Source: Mycobacterium sp. 155 (lineage in GTDB: Bacteria; Actinomycetota; Actinomycetes; Mycobacteriales; Mycobacteriaceae). From it: a stretch of 64,000 nt of DNA. Both the position numbers and the translations under genes were made by a program. The stretch is from NCBI RefSeq assembly GCF_000373905.1, contig NZ_KB892705.1, positions 4,398,375 to 4,462,374 of the forward strand, read 5' to 3'. Every line of letters starts with the position of its first letter. Positions within the stretch are counted from its first letter, which is position 1. The notes under the pieces are model-generated. The model made no database searches. It had not been told where the DNA came from and saw only the letters and a program-made list of their open reading frames with translations. Shown piece by piece: positions 9,984 through 18,869 of the stretch.

Positions 9984-10640
9984 ATGATCGCAGTACAGCC
10001 CCGTCGAGCACTACGCAAAGACGCTGAGCGAAACCGGCAACGCGTGCTTGCGGCGGCGCGGGAGCTGTTTGCCGAAAAGGGCCTCGAGGCGACGCTCAAT
10101 GACGTCGCGCATCACGCCAATGTCGGAGTGGGCACGGTGTACCGGCGATTCGCCACGAAGGAAGAACTGCTCGATGCGGTGTTCGAGGACGGTATCGACA
10201 GGGTCGTTGCCCTCGCGGAATCCGCTCTGCAGAACGAGGATTCGTGGGAGGGGTTCGTGTGGTTCGTGGGGCAACTCTGCGAACTGACCGCGACCGATCG
10301 AGGACTCCGCGAAATGGTCTACAGCACGGCGTACGGCGGGGGTGGTGTCGAAAGCTCGCGCTTGCGGCTCATTCCGGTGATCTCGAAACTCGTCGAGCGG
10401 GCCCGCTGTGACGGCTACTTGCGGCCCGATATCGAACACACCGACATGCCGATTCTGGGCCTGCTGGCCGGCACGGTCAGCGAATGGGCGGGCCGGGTCG
10501 AGCCCGAACTATGGCGCCGTTACGTCGCCCTGCTGCTCGATGGCATGCGTCATCAGGACGGGCAGAAGCGACTCACCGTCGACCCACTCGACGAAAGTCA
10601 GATGGAGATCGCGATGAATGGCTGGCACCCCGCGGGGTGA
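9984..10640 (+). CDS. TetR family regulator of the divergent mmpS-mmpL operon
   Basis: A 218-aa TetR protein with the N-terminal HTH at about residues 14-60: RNRQRVLAAARELFAEKGLE, then LNDVAHHANVGVGTVYRRFATKEELLDAVF. The larger C-terminal half is the ligand-binding and dimerisation domain. It is divergent from mmpS with 142 bases between the chosen starts, the arrangement of local efflux repressors. The shared region (9911-9983) is AT-richer than its surroundings, but I see no clean palindrome there. It is convergent with menB. Confidence 0.92.
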   Translation: MIAVQPRRALRKDAERNRQRVLAAARELFAEKGLEATLNDVAHHANVGVGTVYRRFATKEELLDAVFEDGIDRVVALAESALQNEDSWEGFVWFVGQLCELTATDRGLREMVYSTAYGGGGVESSRLRLIPVISKLVERARCDGYLRPDIEHTDMPILGLLAGTVSEWAGRVEPELWRRYVALLLDGMRHQDGQKRLTVDPLDESQMEIAMNGWHPAG

Positions 10641-10668
10641 CCGAACAGCGGGCGGTGGGCGACCGGCG

Positions 10669-11598
10669 TCAGAAGTAGCGCGGGAAACCGCTCCAGTCCG
10701 GGGCGCGCTTCTCCAGGAAGGCGTCGCGACCCTCGACGGCCTCGTCGGTCATGTAGGCCAAACGTGTTGCCTCCCCGGCGAATACCTGCTGGCCGACCAA
10801 CCCGTCGTCGATCAGGTTGAAGCCGAACTTGAGCATCCTGATGGCCTGCGGTGACTTGCCGTTGATCTCGGCGGCCCATTGCAGCCCGACGCGTTCCAGG
10901 TCGGCGTGGTCGACAACCTCATTCACCGCGCCCATCTGGTACATGGTCTCGGCGTCGTAGCTGCGGCCCAAAAAGAAGATCTCGCGGGCGAACTTCTGCC
11001 CGGTCTGCCGCGCCAGATAGGCACTGCCGAACCCGCCGTCGAAGCTGCCCACATCGGCGTCGGTCTGCTTGAACCGGGCATGCTCGCGGCTGGCCAGGGT
11101 CAGGTCGCAGGTGACGTGCAGGCTGTGCCCACCGCCGGCGGCCCAGCCGTTGACCAGACAGATCACCACCTTCGGCATGAACCGGATCAGGCGCTGCACC
11201 TCCAGGATGTGCAGCCGTCCGGCGCGGGCCGGATCCACCGTCTCGGAAGTTTCTCCCGACGCGTACTGGTAACCGGTGCGACCCCGGATACGCTGGTCAC
11301 CGCCCGAACAGAACGCCCAGCCACCGTCTTTGGGCGACGGACCGTTGCCGGTCAGCAGGATCACGCCGACATCCGAGGACATTCGGGCGTGGTCGAGCAC
11401 GCGGTAGAGCTCGTCGACGGTGTGCGGGCGGAATGCGTTGCGTACCTCGGGCCGGTCGAATGCGACGCGGACCGTCGGCTGCTTGGCGCCGTCGGCCACG
11501 TGGCGGTGGTAGGTGATGTCGGTCAGATCGCCGAAACCGGCGACCGATTCCCACGCCGCGGGATCGAACGGGCTGGCTGCGTTGGGCTCTGAGCTCAC
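10669..11598 (-). CDS. menB: 1,4-Dihydroxy-2-naphthoyl-CoA synthase MenB
   Basis: MenB, a crotonase-fold enzyme, closes the ring of OSB-CoA to give DHNA-CoA. Signature sequences are RVAFDRPEVRNAFRPHTV, the oxyanion-hole region AFCSGGDQRIRG, VICLVNGWAAGGGHSLHV, and the TDADVGSFDGGFGSAYLAR stretch typical of MenB. The C-terminus DWSGFPRYF is the MenB family ending. The start is taken as GTG at 11596-11598, giving 309 aa, close to the roughly 314 aa of the M. tuberculosis enzyme; the in-frame extension to 11760 looks non-coding. Confidence 0.96.
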   Translation of the reverse strand: MSSEPNAASPFDPAAWESVAGFGDLTDITYHRHVADGAKQPTVRVAFDRPEVRNAFRPHTVDELYRVLDHARMSSDVGVILLTGNGPSPKDGGWAFCSGGDQRIRGRTGYQYASGETSETVDPARAGRLHILEVQRLIRFMPKVVICLVNGWAAGGGHSLHVTCDLTLASREHARFKQTDADVGSFDGGFGSAYLARQTGQKFAREIFFLGRSYDAETMYQMGAVNEVVDHADLERVGLQWAAEINGKSPQAIRMLKFGFNLIDDGLVGQQVFAGEATRLAYMTDEAVEGRDAFLEKRAPDWSGFPRYF

Positions 11599-11690
11599 CC
11601 GCTCGACTGTAGAGCGGTGTTTCACCGAGCCTGTCCAGGGGTATGGAAGTCGCTGTGTGCGTGTCTTGCGCGCCGACAGAAAGGGCGACG

Positions 11691-11969
11691 ATGAAACGTT
11701 CGGCAGGCATGTTGGTCTCGGGTCTGATCGCCGGTGCTGCGATGTTGGCCGGGTGCTCACCGGCGGTGACCGGCGGTGACACGAGCTGCAAGGACTTCCT
11801 CAGCCACGACGAGAAGACCCAGGACGATGCCGTGGCGAAGATGCTCAAGGACGAGAAGGGCACCGACGCAGCCCAGCTGGAGATCACCGGGACCCGGGTG
11901 TCGGTGCAGACGTTCTGTCAGACGGCCGGCAAGCAGGACAGCAAGATCAAGGAGGCGCCGCACCTCTGA
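11691..11969 (+). CDS. HdeA-like putative lipoprotein
   Basis: A 92-aa exported protein. The ATG at 11691 is followed by a short positive region and a hydrophobic core ending in the lipobox LAGC (cysteine at about residue 22), so it is a predicted lipoprotein. The mature part has TSCKDFLSHDEKTQDDAV at its start and a second cysteine in VQTFCQT near the end. That spacing and the TCxDFLxxDE pattern resemble the disulfide-containing acid-stress chaperone HdeA family. The assignment is by motif only. It is convergent with the deazaflavin-dependent reductase gene. Confidence 0.75.
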   Translation: MKRSAGMLVSGLIAGAAMLAGCSPAVTGGDTSCKDFLSHDEKTQDDAVAKMLKDEKGTDAAQLEITGTRVSVQTFCQTAGKQDSKIKEAPHL

Positions 11970-11977
11970 CGCACGTT

Positions 11978-12427
11978 CTAGAGCGGGTCGAGCCGAAATA
12001 CCGCGCAGCGACCGGCTAGTGCTTCGAATTCGTCCGGATTCGGTCCGGTGACGAGTCCGGCGTTCTTCATGAAGCCGACGCCGGTGGGCACGAGGACCGG
12101 AAACTCGCGTAGTAATGGCCGCGCCTCGTCGGCCGGGATTTCGATCATCCGGACGCGCTGGGCGCGACGGCCCTGGTGCACGGTCGCCTCACCGGCGGCC
12201 CGCGCATTGGCGGCCCAATCGCCGCCGGGCAGGCCGGCGACGACGTAACGCCGACCGTCGACCGTCATCGGGGTTACCGGCGTTGTGCGCGGCTTACCGG
12301 TCTTGCGTCCTACCACGGTCAGGACCACCGGGCCGTGGTCGCTGCCGACGCCGAGCTTGTTCAAGCCGATCATCACTTTGTTGACGTACTTGAGCCACCA
12401 CGGTGGCCGGATTCGCTCGACAGGCAT
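11978..12427 (-). CDS. Deazaflavin (F420)-dependent nitroreductase family protein
   Basis: A 149-aa single-domain split-barrel protein of the mycobacterial F420H2-dependent oxidoreductase family (Ddn-like). The family pattern is visible: VVLTVVGRKTGKPRTTPVTP, then VDGRRYVVAGLPGGDWAANARAAGEATV. These enzymes use reduced F420 to reduce quinones or other electrophiles; the specific substrate is unknown. It starts 10 bases after the stop of the HAD gene on the same strand, so the two are probably co-transcribed. Confidence 0.88.
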   Translation of the reverse strand: MPVERIRPPWWLKYVNKVMIGLNKLGVGSDHGPVVLTVVGRKTGKPRTTPVTPMTVDGRRYVVAGLPGGDWAANARAAGEATVHQGRRAQRVRMIEIPADEARPLLREFPVLVPTGVGFMKNAGLVTGPNPDEFEALAGRCAVFRLDPL

Positions 12428-12437
12428 GGTTTCGAGG

Positions 12438-13127
12438 TTAGACCGAGATGCCGTGCGCTTTCAGTGCCGACCGCAGCCCATCGGGTCGGTCGGCGGTCGG
12501 CAACGGGTCCACCAGCGCGAACCCACAACCCAGGGTCCGCGCGCCACCGTCGGCCTCCTCGCTGTCGCCGACCATCAGAGCGTCGGATGCCGCCACTCCC
12601 AGCCTTTCGAGGGCAGTGGCGAAGATCACCGCATTCGGCTTGACCGCGCCCACTTCGAAGGACAGCACGTATTCGTCGACATAGGCGTCCGCGTCGACGG
12701 CCGCGAACGCCGGGCGCACGTCGAACGGGATGTTGGACACGACCGCTGTCCGAATACCTTGTGACTTAAGGCCTTTCAGTACCGCTACGGTATCGGGGTA
12801 GGCTCTCCAGCTGGCTGTGTCGATCATCCGGTTGTAGAGCGACTCGGCGTGATGGTCGGCCAGCCCCGATTCGCGCAGCACATGCAGATAGGCCTCGCGG
12901 TGCAGATGTGGGGCAAGGTCGCGATTCATCCAGGCCTGGTACTGCTCGTCGGACATCTCCACGGAGCGTCCGGTGGGCGCAGTGAGGCGACGCATCAATT
13001 CGGCCTGCACGTGGCCGTCGACCTCCTGCTCGTCGACGGCCATGCCTGCGAACCAGCTTTCGTCCTCCTCGAGCCGAAACAGCGTTCCGGAGTAGTCGAA
13101 CATCACCGCATGCACCATGGGAACCAT
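12438..13127 (-). CDS. HAD family hydrolase
   Basis: A 229-aa HAD-superfamily phosphatase-like protein. Motif I is MFDYSGTLF (nucleophile Asp and Thr, with Ser in place of the usual second Asp, so the general-acid position is atypical). Motif II is VVSNIPFD, motif III contains the lysine in GAVKPNAV, and motif IV is MVGDSEEAD. A helical cap lies between motifs I and II. The replacement of DxDGT by DYSGT makes activity uncertain. Start choice between 13127 and an in-frame ATG at 13118 is open. Confidence 0.88.
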   Translation of the reverse strand: MVPMVHAVMFDYSGTLFRLEEDESWFAGMAVDEQEVDGHVQAELMRRLTAPTGRSVEMSDEQYQAWMNRDLAPHLHREAYLHVLRESGLADHHAESLYNRMIDTASWRAYPDTVAVLKGLKSQGIRTAVVSNIPFDVRPAFAAVDADAYVDEYVLSFEVGAVKPNAVIFATALERLGVAASDALMVGDSEEADGGARTLGCGFALVDPLPTADRPDGLRSALKAHGISV

Positions 13128-13142
13128 CGTGCCATCCGGTGG

Positions 13143-13241
13143 CTAGAAGTCGTCGGGAACGCTCGGAGCTGTCGGCCAGCCGAATCCCACCGCGGCCTCG
13201 GCCTCGGGGGTGGACCGCATGATCGGCATGTAGCGCGACAT
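13143..13241 (-). pseudogene. Short ORF, likely N-terminal remnant of a YCII/DGPF-type protein
   Basis: A 32-codon ORF with a strong AGAAGGAG Shine-Dalgarno sequence at normal spacing before the ATG at 13241. Its start, MSRYMPIMRSTPEAEAA, resembles the first strand of YCII-related (DGPF domain) proteins, which usually begin with a K/R-Y-M-L-I-M type segment, but it stops after 32 residues. It could be a truncated gene whose translation start is still intact, or a genuine small protein. It is divergent from the amidohydrolase. Confidence 0.45.
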
Positions 13242-13376
13242 TGTGGTGTCTCCTTCTGGAGTAGGGCAGGAGCCCGTTTGTCGTGCCCTCGCACATCCGT
13301 CGAACGGCAACCCGCGGAATCGACACGGTCGGAGAAAAGCTCTCGAAAGTTTTTCCGACCGCTTAGCATCCAGGCC

Positions 13377-14993
13377 ATGGCCAGCCCGACACAGTCCGCC
13401 GACCTTGTCATCTTCGGGAACATCCTGACCGTCGACACCACCCGACCGACCGCCGAAGCTCTTGCGGTCAGCGATGGGCGGATCGTTGCGGTCGGTACCC
13501 GTGCCGACGTGCAACCCTGGGTCGGCGCCGACACCGATGTCCATGAGGTCGACGGCTGTGTGTTGCCCGGATTCGTTGAGGCACATGGTCATCCGCTGAT
13601 GGAAGCGGTGGCGCTGTCGGACCGGATGGTCGACATCCGTCCGGTCACCCTGCGCAACGCCGACGATGTGGTGGCTGCCATCCACGCCGAGGTCGCCAGG
13701 AGAGGCGCCGACGGCGCCTACCTCAACGGTTGGGATGCGCTGCTGCAGAAAGGCTTACCCGAACCGAACCTGGCCTGGCTCGATGATGTGGCCGACACCC
13801 CGCTGGTCATCATGCACAACTCCGGACACAAGGCGTATTTCAACACCGCGGCGGCGAGAACCGCCGGCCTGACTCGGGACACCCCAGATCCCAAAGGGGC
13901 GAAGTACGGTCGCGACGCCGCAGGCGATTTGGACGGCACCGCTGAGGAATCCGCCGCGGTGTTCCCGCTGCTGACCGGCGCCATCCACCCGCAGGACTAT
14001 CCGGCGATGCTGCTGGCAGAATGCGCCCGGCTCAACCGGGCCGGACTGACGACCTGCTCGGAGATGGCGTTCGACCCGATGTTCCGGCCGCTGCTGGCCG
14101 ACATGCACGATCGGCTGACCGTCCGGCTGCGCACCTACGAGATGTCGACCGCCGAATTGCACACGGACGCAAGCCCGTTCGACGGGGACGACCTGGTGCG
14201 TCAGATCGGGATCAAGATCTGGGTGGATGGTTCACCGTGGATCGGCAACATCGACCTCACCTTCCCGTATCTGGACACCGACGCCACTCGGATCATCGGC
14301 GTGGTGCCCGGATCCTGCGGGCATGCCAACTACACCAAAGATCAGCTCGCCGAGATCGTCGGCACCTTCTATCCGCGGGGCTGGCAGATGTCCTGCCATG
14401 TGCACGGAGACAAGGGCGTGGACACCATCCTCGATGTGTACGAAGACGCCCTGCGGGCACACCCGCGCGACGACCACCGGCTGCGGCTCGAACATGTCGG
14501 CGCCATCACCCCCGCACAGCTGCAGCGCGCCCACGATCTGGGCGTGACCGCCAGCCTCTTTGTCGACCAGCTGCACTACTGGGGTGACGTGATCGTCGAC
14601 GGACTGTTCGGACCGGAGCACGGCGACACGTGGATGCCGTGCGGTTCGGCCGTTGCCACCGGCATGCGGATCTCGCTGCACAACGATCCGCCGGTGACGC
14701 CGGAGGAGCCACTGCGCAACATCAGCGTCGCGGCCACCCGGACCGCTCCCAGTGGCCGGGTGCTCGGCCCCGAGGAGAGGCTGACCGTCGAGCAGGGGAT
14801 CCGGGCGCAGACCATCGATGCGGCGTGGCAATTGTTCGCCGACAACGTGATCGGCTCGTTGGAGGTCGGCAAGTATGCCGATCTGGTGGTGGTGTCGGCC
14901 AACCCGCTGACCGTACCGGCCGAAGCCATCGCCGACCTGGAGGTACGGGCCACCTACCTGGCCGGTCGCCGGGTTTACCCGAAAGCCGGTTGA
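13377..14993 (+). CDS. Amidohydrolase family protein (Rv0552-like)
   Basis: A 538-aa metal-dependent amidohydrolase of the YtcJ-like amidohydrolase 3 type. The metal-binding signature is GFVEAHGHP near residue 70, with further conserved segments MSCHVHGDKGVD, RLEHVGAIT and ISLHNDPPVTP. An N-terminal beta sandwich segment (ADLVIFGNILTVDTTRPTA) and the matching C-terminal GKYADLVVVSANPL complete the composite urease-type fold. The ATG at 13377 is the natural start; the long in-frame extension upstream is an artefact. Substrate unknown. It lies 29 bases before fadD8. Confidence 0.93.
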   Translation: MASPTQSADLVIFGNILTVDTTRPTAEALAVSDGRIVAVGTRADVQPWVGADTDVHEVDGCVLPGFVEAHGHPLMEAVALSDRMVDIRPVTLRNADDVVAAIHAEVARRGADGAYLNGWDALLQKGLPEPNLAWLDDVADTPLVIMHNSGHKAYFNTAAARTAGLTRDTPDPKGAKYGRDAAGDLDGTAEESAAVFPLLTGAIHPQDYPAMLLAECARLNRAGLTTCSEMAFDPMFRPLLADMHDRLTVRLRTYEMSTAELHTDASPFDGDDLVRQIGIKIWVDGSPWIGNIDLTFPYLDTDATRIIGVVPGSCGHANYTKDQLAEIVGTFYPRGWQMSCHVHGDKGVDTILDVYEDALRAHPRDDHRLRLEHVGAITPAQLQRAHDLGVTASLFVDQLHYWGDVIVDGLFGPEHGDTWMPCGSAVATGMRISLHNDPPVTPEEPLRNISVAATRTAPSGRVLGPEERLTVEQGIRAQTIDAAWQLFADNVIGSLEVGKYADLVVVSANPLTVPAEAIADLEVRATYLAGRRVYPKAG

Positions 14994-15022
14994 CGGTCGG
15001 CGGGCCATGGCACGCTCAGCTC

Positions 15023-16582
15023 ATGTCTGATTTGCCGACACCGAAGTTTCTCGATGAGCGGGTGGCGCACTGGGCGGCGGCCAAACCCGACGAGGAGGCC
15101 ATCACCTATCTCAGTCGGACGTGGACATGGTCGCAGTGGTATGGCCGCATCTGCCGGGCCACCGGTGCTCTGAGCGCACGGGGCATCAAACGTGGTGATG
15201 TCGTCGCGTTCCTGGACAAGAACCACCCGGCCTGTGCGGAGGTGGTGCTGGCCGCCGCGGCGCTGGGCGCGGCCACCGCCATCATCAACTTCCGGCTCTC
15301 CGCCGACGAAATAAACTATGTGCTCAACGATTCCGGGGCCAAGCTGTTGTTCGTCGGGGCCGAGCTGCGGCCCGGTGTCGAGGCCATCCGCGACGCACTG
15401 CCGGGCGTTGCAGAGCTCATCGAGGTCAAACCGGACGGTGACGACGAGTACGAGGCGATGCTCGCCGCAGCGACGCCGCAGGGCCGTGCGCCGGATGTTC
15501 AGAGCGACGATGTCTGCATCATCATGTACTCCTCGGGCACCACGGGTCGGCCCAAAGGTGTTGCGCTCACCCAGGCCAACGTCATCGCCCACACCGTCAA
15601 CGCGTTCGACAGCTGGGTTGCCGAGCCGAATGACAAGAACCTCGTGGCGATGCCGCTGTTCCACGTCGGTGGGACGTCGTACCTGCAGTACGGCCTGCAC
15701 CACGGCGTCCCGAGCTATATGACGCGCGATGTCGACGCTGTCGCCTTGGCCGGTGGCATCCTCGCCGGTGCCAACCGGACCTTCCTGGTGCCCGCGGTGT
15801 TGGCCAAGGTGCTCGAATCCGGACCGGACGCGGTGAAACTGTTCGGCGGCTTGAAAACCTATGCCTACGGCGCGTCGCCGATGCCGCTGCCGTTGCTGCG
15901 TCAGGCGCTGCAGGCCTGGCCCGAGACCGATTTCATCCAGGTGTACGGGTTGACCGAGGTGTGTGGAGCGATCACCCGGCTGATGCCCGAGGACCACCGC
16001 TCGGGCGATGAGGAGCGCATGGTCAGCGCGGGCACCCTCGTTCCCGAAGGTGAGCTGAGGGTCGTCGACCCCAACACGCTCGAAGACGTCCCATCTGGCC
16101 TCCAGGGCGAATTATGGTTCCGCACACCGCAGTTGATGAAGGGCTATCACAACAAGCCGGAGGCCACCGCCGAGGCGATCACTCCCGACGGCTGGTTCCG
16201 TACCGGCGACATCGGCCGTGTCGATCCCGACGGCTTCGTGTTCGTCGAGGACCGGCTCAAGGACATGATCATCTCCGGCGGGGAGAACATCTACTCGATC
16301 GAGGTCGAGCGGGTGCTGGCCGAGCATCCCGCGGTCATCGAGGTCGCGGTGTTCGGCGTGCCCGACGAAAAGTGGGGGGAGGCGGTGAAAGCCGTGGTCG
16401 CCGTCGAGGGTGAAGCCTCCGAAGCCGATCTGATCGCGTGGGCGCGCGAGCGGCTGGCCGCTTACAAGTGTCCCAAGACCGTCGATTTCATGGAGGCACT
16501 GCCGCGCAACCCCACCGGCAAGATCATGAAGAAGGATCTGCGCAAGCCGCACTGGGAGGGGCGCGACCGCACCACCGTGTGA
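15023..16582 (+). CDS. fadD8: Acyl-CoA synthetase FadD8-like
   Basis: A 519-aa AMP-forming acyl-CoA synthetase. Motifs: MYSSGTTGRPKGVALTQANV, the VYGLTEVCGA segment, GWFRTGDIGRVDPDGF, the hinge DRLKDMIISGGENIYSIEVE, and the catalytic lysine in NPTGKIMKKDLRK. It activates a fatty or aromatic acid as its CoA thioester. The name follows from position beside the Rv0552 homologue (Rv0551c is fadD8 in M. tuberculosis); the strand differs from that genome, where fadD8 is on the opposite strand (recalled). Confidence 0.92.
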   Translation: MSDLPTPKFLDERVAHWAAAKPDEEAITYLSRTWTWSQWYGRICRATGALSARGIKRGDVVAFLDKNHPACAEVVLAAAALGAATAIINFRLSADEINYVLNDSGAKLLFVGAELRPGVEAIRDALPGVAELIEVKPDGDDEYEAMLAAATPQGRAPDVQSDDVCIIMYSSGTTGRPKGVALTQANVIAHTVNAFDSWVAEPNDKNLVAMPLFHVGGTSYLQYGLHHGVPSYMTRDVDAVALAGGILAGANRTFLVPAVLAKVLESGPDAVKLFGGLKTYAYGASPMPLPLLRQALQAWPETDFIQVYGLTEVCGAITRLMPEDHRSGDEERMVSAGTLVPEGELRVVDPNTLEDVPSGLQGELWFRTPQLMKGYHNKPEATAEAITPDGWFRTGDIGRVDPDGFVFVEDRLKDMIISGGENIYSIEVERVLAEHPAVIEVAVFGVPDEKWGEAVKAVVAVEGEASEADLIAWARERLAAYKCPKTVDFMEALPRNPTGKIMKKDLRKPHWEGRDRTTV

Positions 16583-16597
16583 GGCAGCATGTGAGGC

Positions 16598-17555
16598 GTG
16601 CCATCACTTGATGATCTGCTCGAGCGCCTGCATGTGGTCGCCCTGCCCATGCGGGTCCGGTTTCGTGGCATCACCGTTCGGGAGCTCGCGCTGATCGACG
16701 GGCCTGCCGGCTGGGGTGAGTTCGGCGCGTTCGTCGAATACCAGCCGCCCGAGGCCGTGGCCTGGCTGGCCTCGGGCATCGAGGCCGCCTACCGGCCGGC
16801 CCCCGCCGATGCTGCGGGACCGGGTGCCGATCAACGCGACCGTTCCGGCGGTCGACGCGGCCCGGGTACCCGAGTTGCTCGACCGGTTTCCCGGTGCGCG
16901 GACCGCGAAGGTCAAGGTGGCCGAGGCCGGGCAGTCCCTGGCCGACGACGTCGCGCGGGTCAACGCCGTGCGGGAACGCGTGCCGACCGTGCGGGTCGAC
17001 GCCAACGCGGGTTGGACCGTGCCCGAGGCGGTCGACGCCGCGGCCGCGCTAACCGCCGACGGTAGCCTCGAGTACCTCGAACAGCCTTGTGCCACAGTCG
17101 AAGAGCTGGCGTCGCTCCGCAGGATGATCGACGTGCCGATCGCTGCCGACGAGTCGATCCGCAAGGCGGAGGATCCGCTGCGCGTGGTGCGGGCCGGGGC
17201 CGCCGACGTGGCCGTGCTGAAGGTGGCACCGCTGGGTGGGGTGTCGCGGATGCTCGACATCGCTGCGCAGATCGACATCCCGATCGTGGTGTCCAGTGCG
17301 CTGGATTCCGCGGTCGGTATCGGCCGGGGGCTCTTGGCGGCCGCAGCGCTGCCCAAGTTGCACCATGCCTGCGGGCTGGGCACCGGTGGGCTGTTCGTCG
17401 AGGACGTCGTTGCGCCTACGGTTCCGGTCGACGGATTCCTGCCTGTCGGGCCGGTGGTGCCGGATCCGGATCGGCTCGCCGCGCTCGCTACATCCCCGGA
17501 CCGTCGGCAATGGTGGATCGACCGGGTGCGGGCTTGTTATCCGTTGTTGGGGTAG
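16598..17555 (+). pseudogene. menC: o-Succinylbenzoate synthase MenC, interrupted by a single-base frameshift
   Basis: MenC dehydrates SHCHC to o-succinylbenzoate. The enolase-superfamily sequence is complete but split over two frames. Residues up to GIEAAYRP are read from the GTG at 16598; the rest (LRDRVPINATVPAVDA onward, with KVKV, RVDANAGW, EQPCA, ADESIRK and VLKVAPLGG) is in a frame one base later. Compared with the expected family spacing there is one extra base, most simply in the C5 run at 16800-16804. All catalytic lysines and acidic ligands are intact downstream. Since MenC is needed for respiration, a sequencing or assembly error is as likely as a true mutation. Confidence 0.9.
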
Positions 17556-17594
17556 GCGCTTACTCTAGGGAACCTGCTCCGGTCGTTTGACACT

Positions 17595-18737
17595 ATGGCG
17601 ATGCGAATCGGCATCATGGACCCGGTGATTGCGTCCCGCCCGACGGTGGATTCGTTCACCCGGGCGAGTTACCTGAGCGCCGTCGCCTGTGGCGCCGACT
17701 CCTTCTGGGCACCTGATCACCTCAACGCGTTGTTTCCCAGAACGTTGTGGCAGCCGAAGTTTTCTGCGGGCGCAGCGGTCTTGCCTTCGGCGGATGCCTA
17801 TCTGGAGCCGTGGACCATGCTCGGCAACATCGCGGCCCGCAACCGGGTGGCCCGGCTGACGCTGGGTGTCTCGGTGACCGACACCGGTCGCCGCAACCCA
17901 GCGGTCACCGCGCAGGCCGCGGCGACGATGAACTTGCTCACGAGGGGCCGGTTCATCCTGGGCATCGGTACCGGTGAACGTGAGGGCAACGAGCCCTACG
18001 GCGTGGAGTGGTCGAAGCCGGTGGCGCGCTTCGAGGAGGCCATGGCCACCATTCGGGCCTTATGGGATTCCAAAGGTGAACTGGTGAACCGGGATTCGCC
18101 ATACTTTCCATTGCGCAACGCGCTCTTCGCCCTGCCGGCGTATCGCGGAAAGTGGCCGCCGATCTGGATCGCCGCCCACGGCCCGCGCATGCTGCGGGCG
18201 GTCGGACGGTACGCCGACGGATACTTCCCGGCGTTCCCGCACACCCCGAAGGAATATGCGGAGCGCCTTGAAGTGATCCGAACCGCGGCATCCGATGCCG
18301 GGCGCGACCCGATGTCGATCACCCCGGCGCTGTGGGTCATGGTCGTGGCAGGGCGCAACCGAGCCGACGTCGATGAGGCGCTCGATTCGGAGGTCACTAA
18401 AGCCGGTGCGCTGCTCGCCTCGGATCATTTCTTCGCGCGGCATGGAGCGCAGCATCCGTTGGGCGTCGGGTTCACCGGTGCGCAGGACATCCTGCCGCAG
18501 GACTGGGACGAGGAGACTGCCCAGTCCTACATCAAGTCCGTACCGCTGTCACTGTTGCGTGAGATGTACCTGTGCGGCACCCCGGATGAAATCGTCGACC
18601 GCGCAGCGGAGTGGCGCGACTCGGGCGTTCGTCACCTCGTGGTGGTCAACGTCGGCCCGCTGCAGCGCAGCCTACGCAAGGGGATGCTGTCGACGGTTCT
18701 CTTCGGTCGAGCGGTTCGCAAGCTCAAGAAGCTGTAG
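17595..18737 (+). CDS. LLM-class F420-dependent oxidoreductase
   Basis: A 380-aa TIM-barrel protein of the luciferase-like (LLM) superfamily. Typical segments are ACGADSFWAPDHL, RVARLTLGVSVTDTGRRNPAV, LLTRGRFILGIGTGEREGNEPYG and the late GTPDEIVDRAAEWRDSGVRHL. Mycobacterial members mostly use F420, and the sequence resembles phthiodiolone ketoreductase-type enzymes, but the substrate is not evident. It lies in the menaquinone block between menC and bpoC on the same strand, followed by a short hairpin (CACCTG-ttggcc-CAGGTG, 18741-18758). Confidence 0.88.
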   Translation: MAMRIGIMDPVIASRPTVDSFTRASYLSAVACGADSFWAPDHLNALFPRTLWQPKFSAGAAVLPSADAYLEPWTMLGNIAARNRVARLTLGVSVTDTGRRNPAVTAQAAATMNLLTRGRFILGIGTGEREGNEPYGVEWSKPVARFEEAMATIRALWDSKGELVNRDSPYFPLRNALFALPAYRGKWPPIWIAAHGPRMLRAVGRYADGYFPAFPHTPKEYAERLEVIRTAASDAGRDPMSITPALWVMVVAGRNRADVDEALDSEVTKAGALLASDHFFARHGAQHPLGVGFTGAQDILPQDWDEETAQSYIKSVPLSLLREMYLCGTPDEIVDRAAEWRDSGVRHLVVVNVGPLQRSLRKGMLSTVLFGRAVRKLKKL

Positions 18738-18869
18738 TCCCACCTGTTGGCCCAGGTGTCTCGGGTTCGGTGCTGCTGGCCGCCGCGGGCATTCTGCGCG
18801 GGCGCCGAGCCACGTCGCACTGGACGCCGTACGCGCCTGGCGCTGAATCGGGGCAGTAAGGTCGGCCGG

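Noticed and set aside
12849..13376. N-terminal extension of the amidohydrolase frame
   Set aside because: It is antisense to the HAD gene; family similarity starts at the ATG at 13377.
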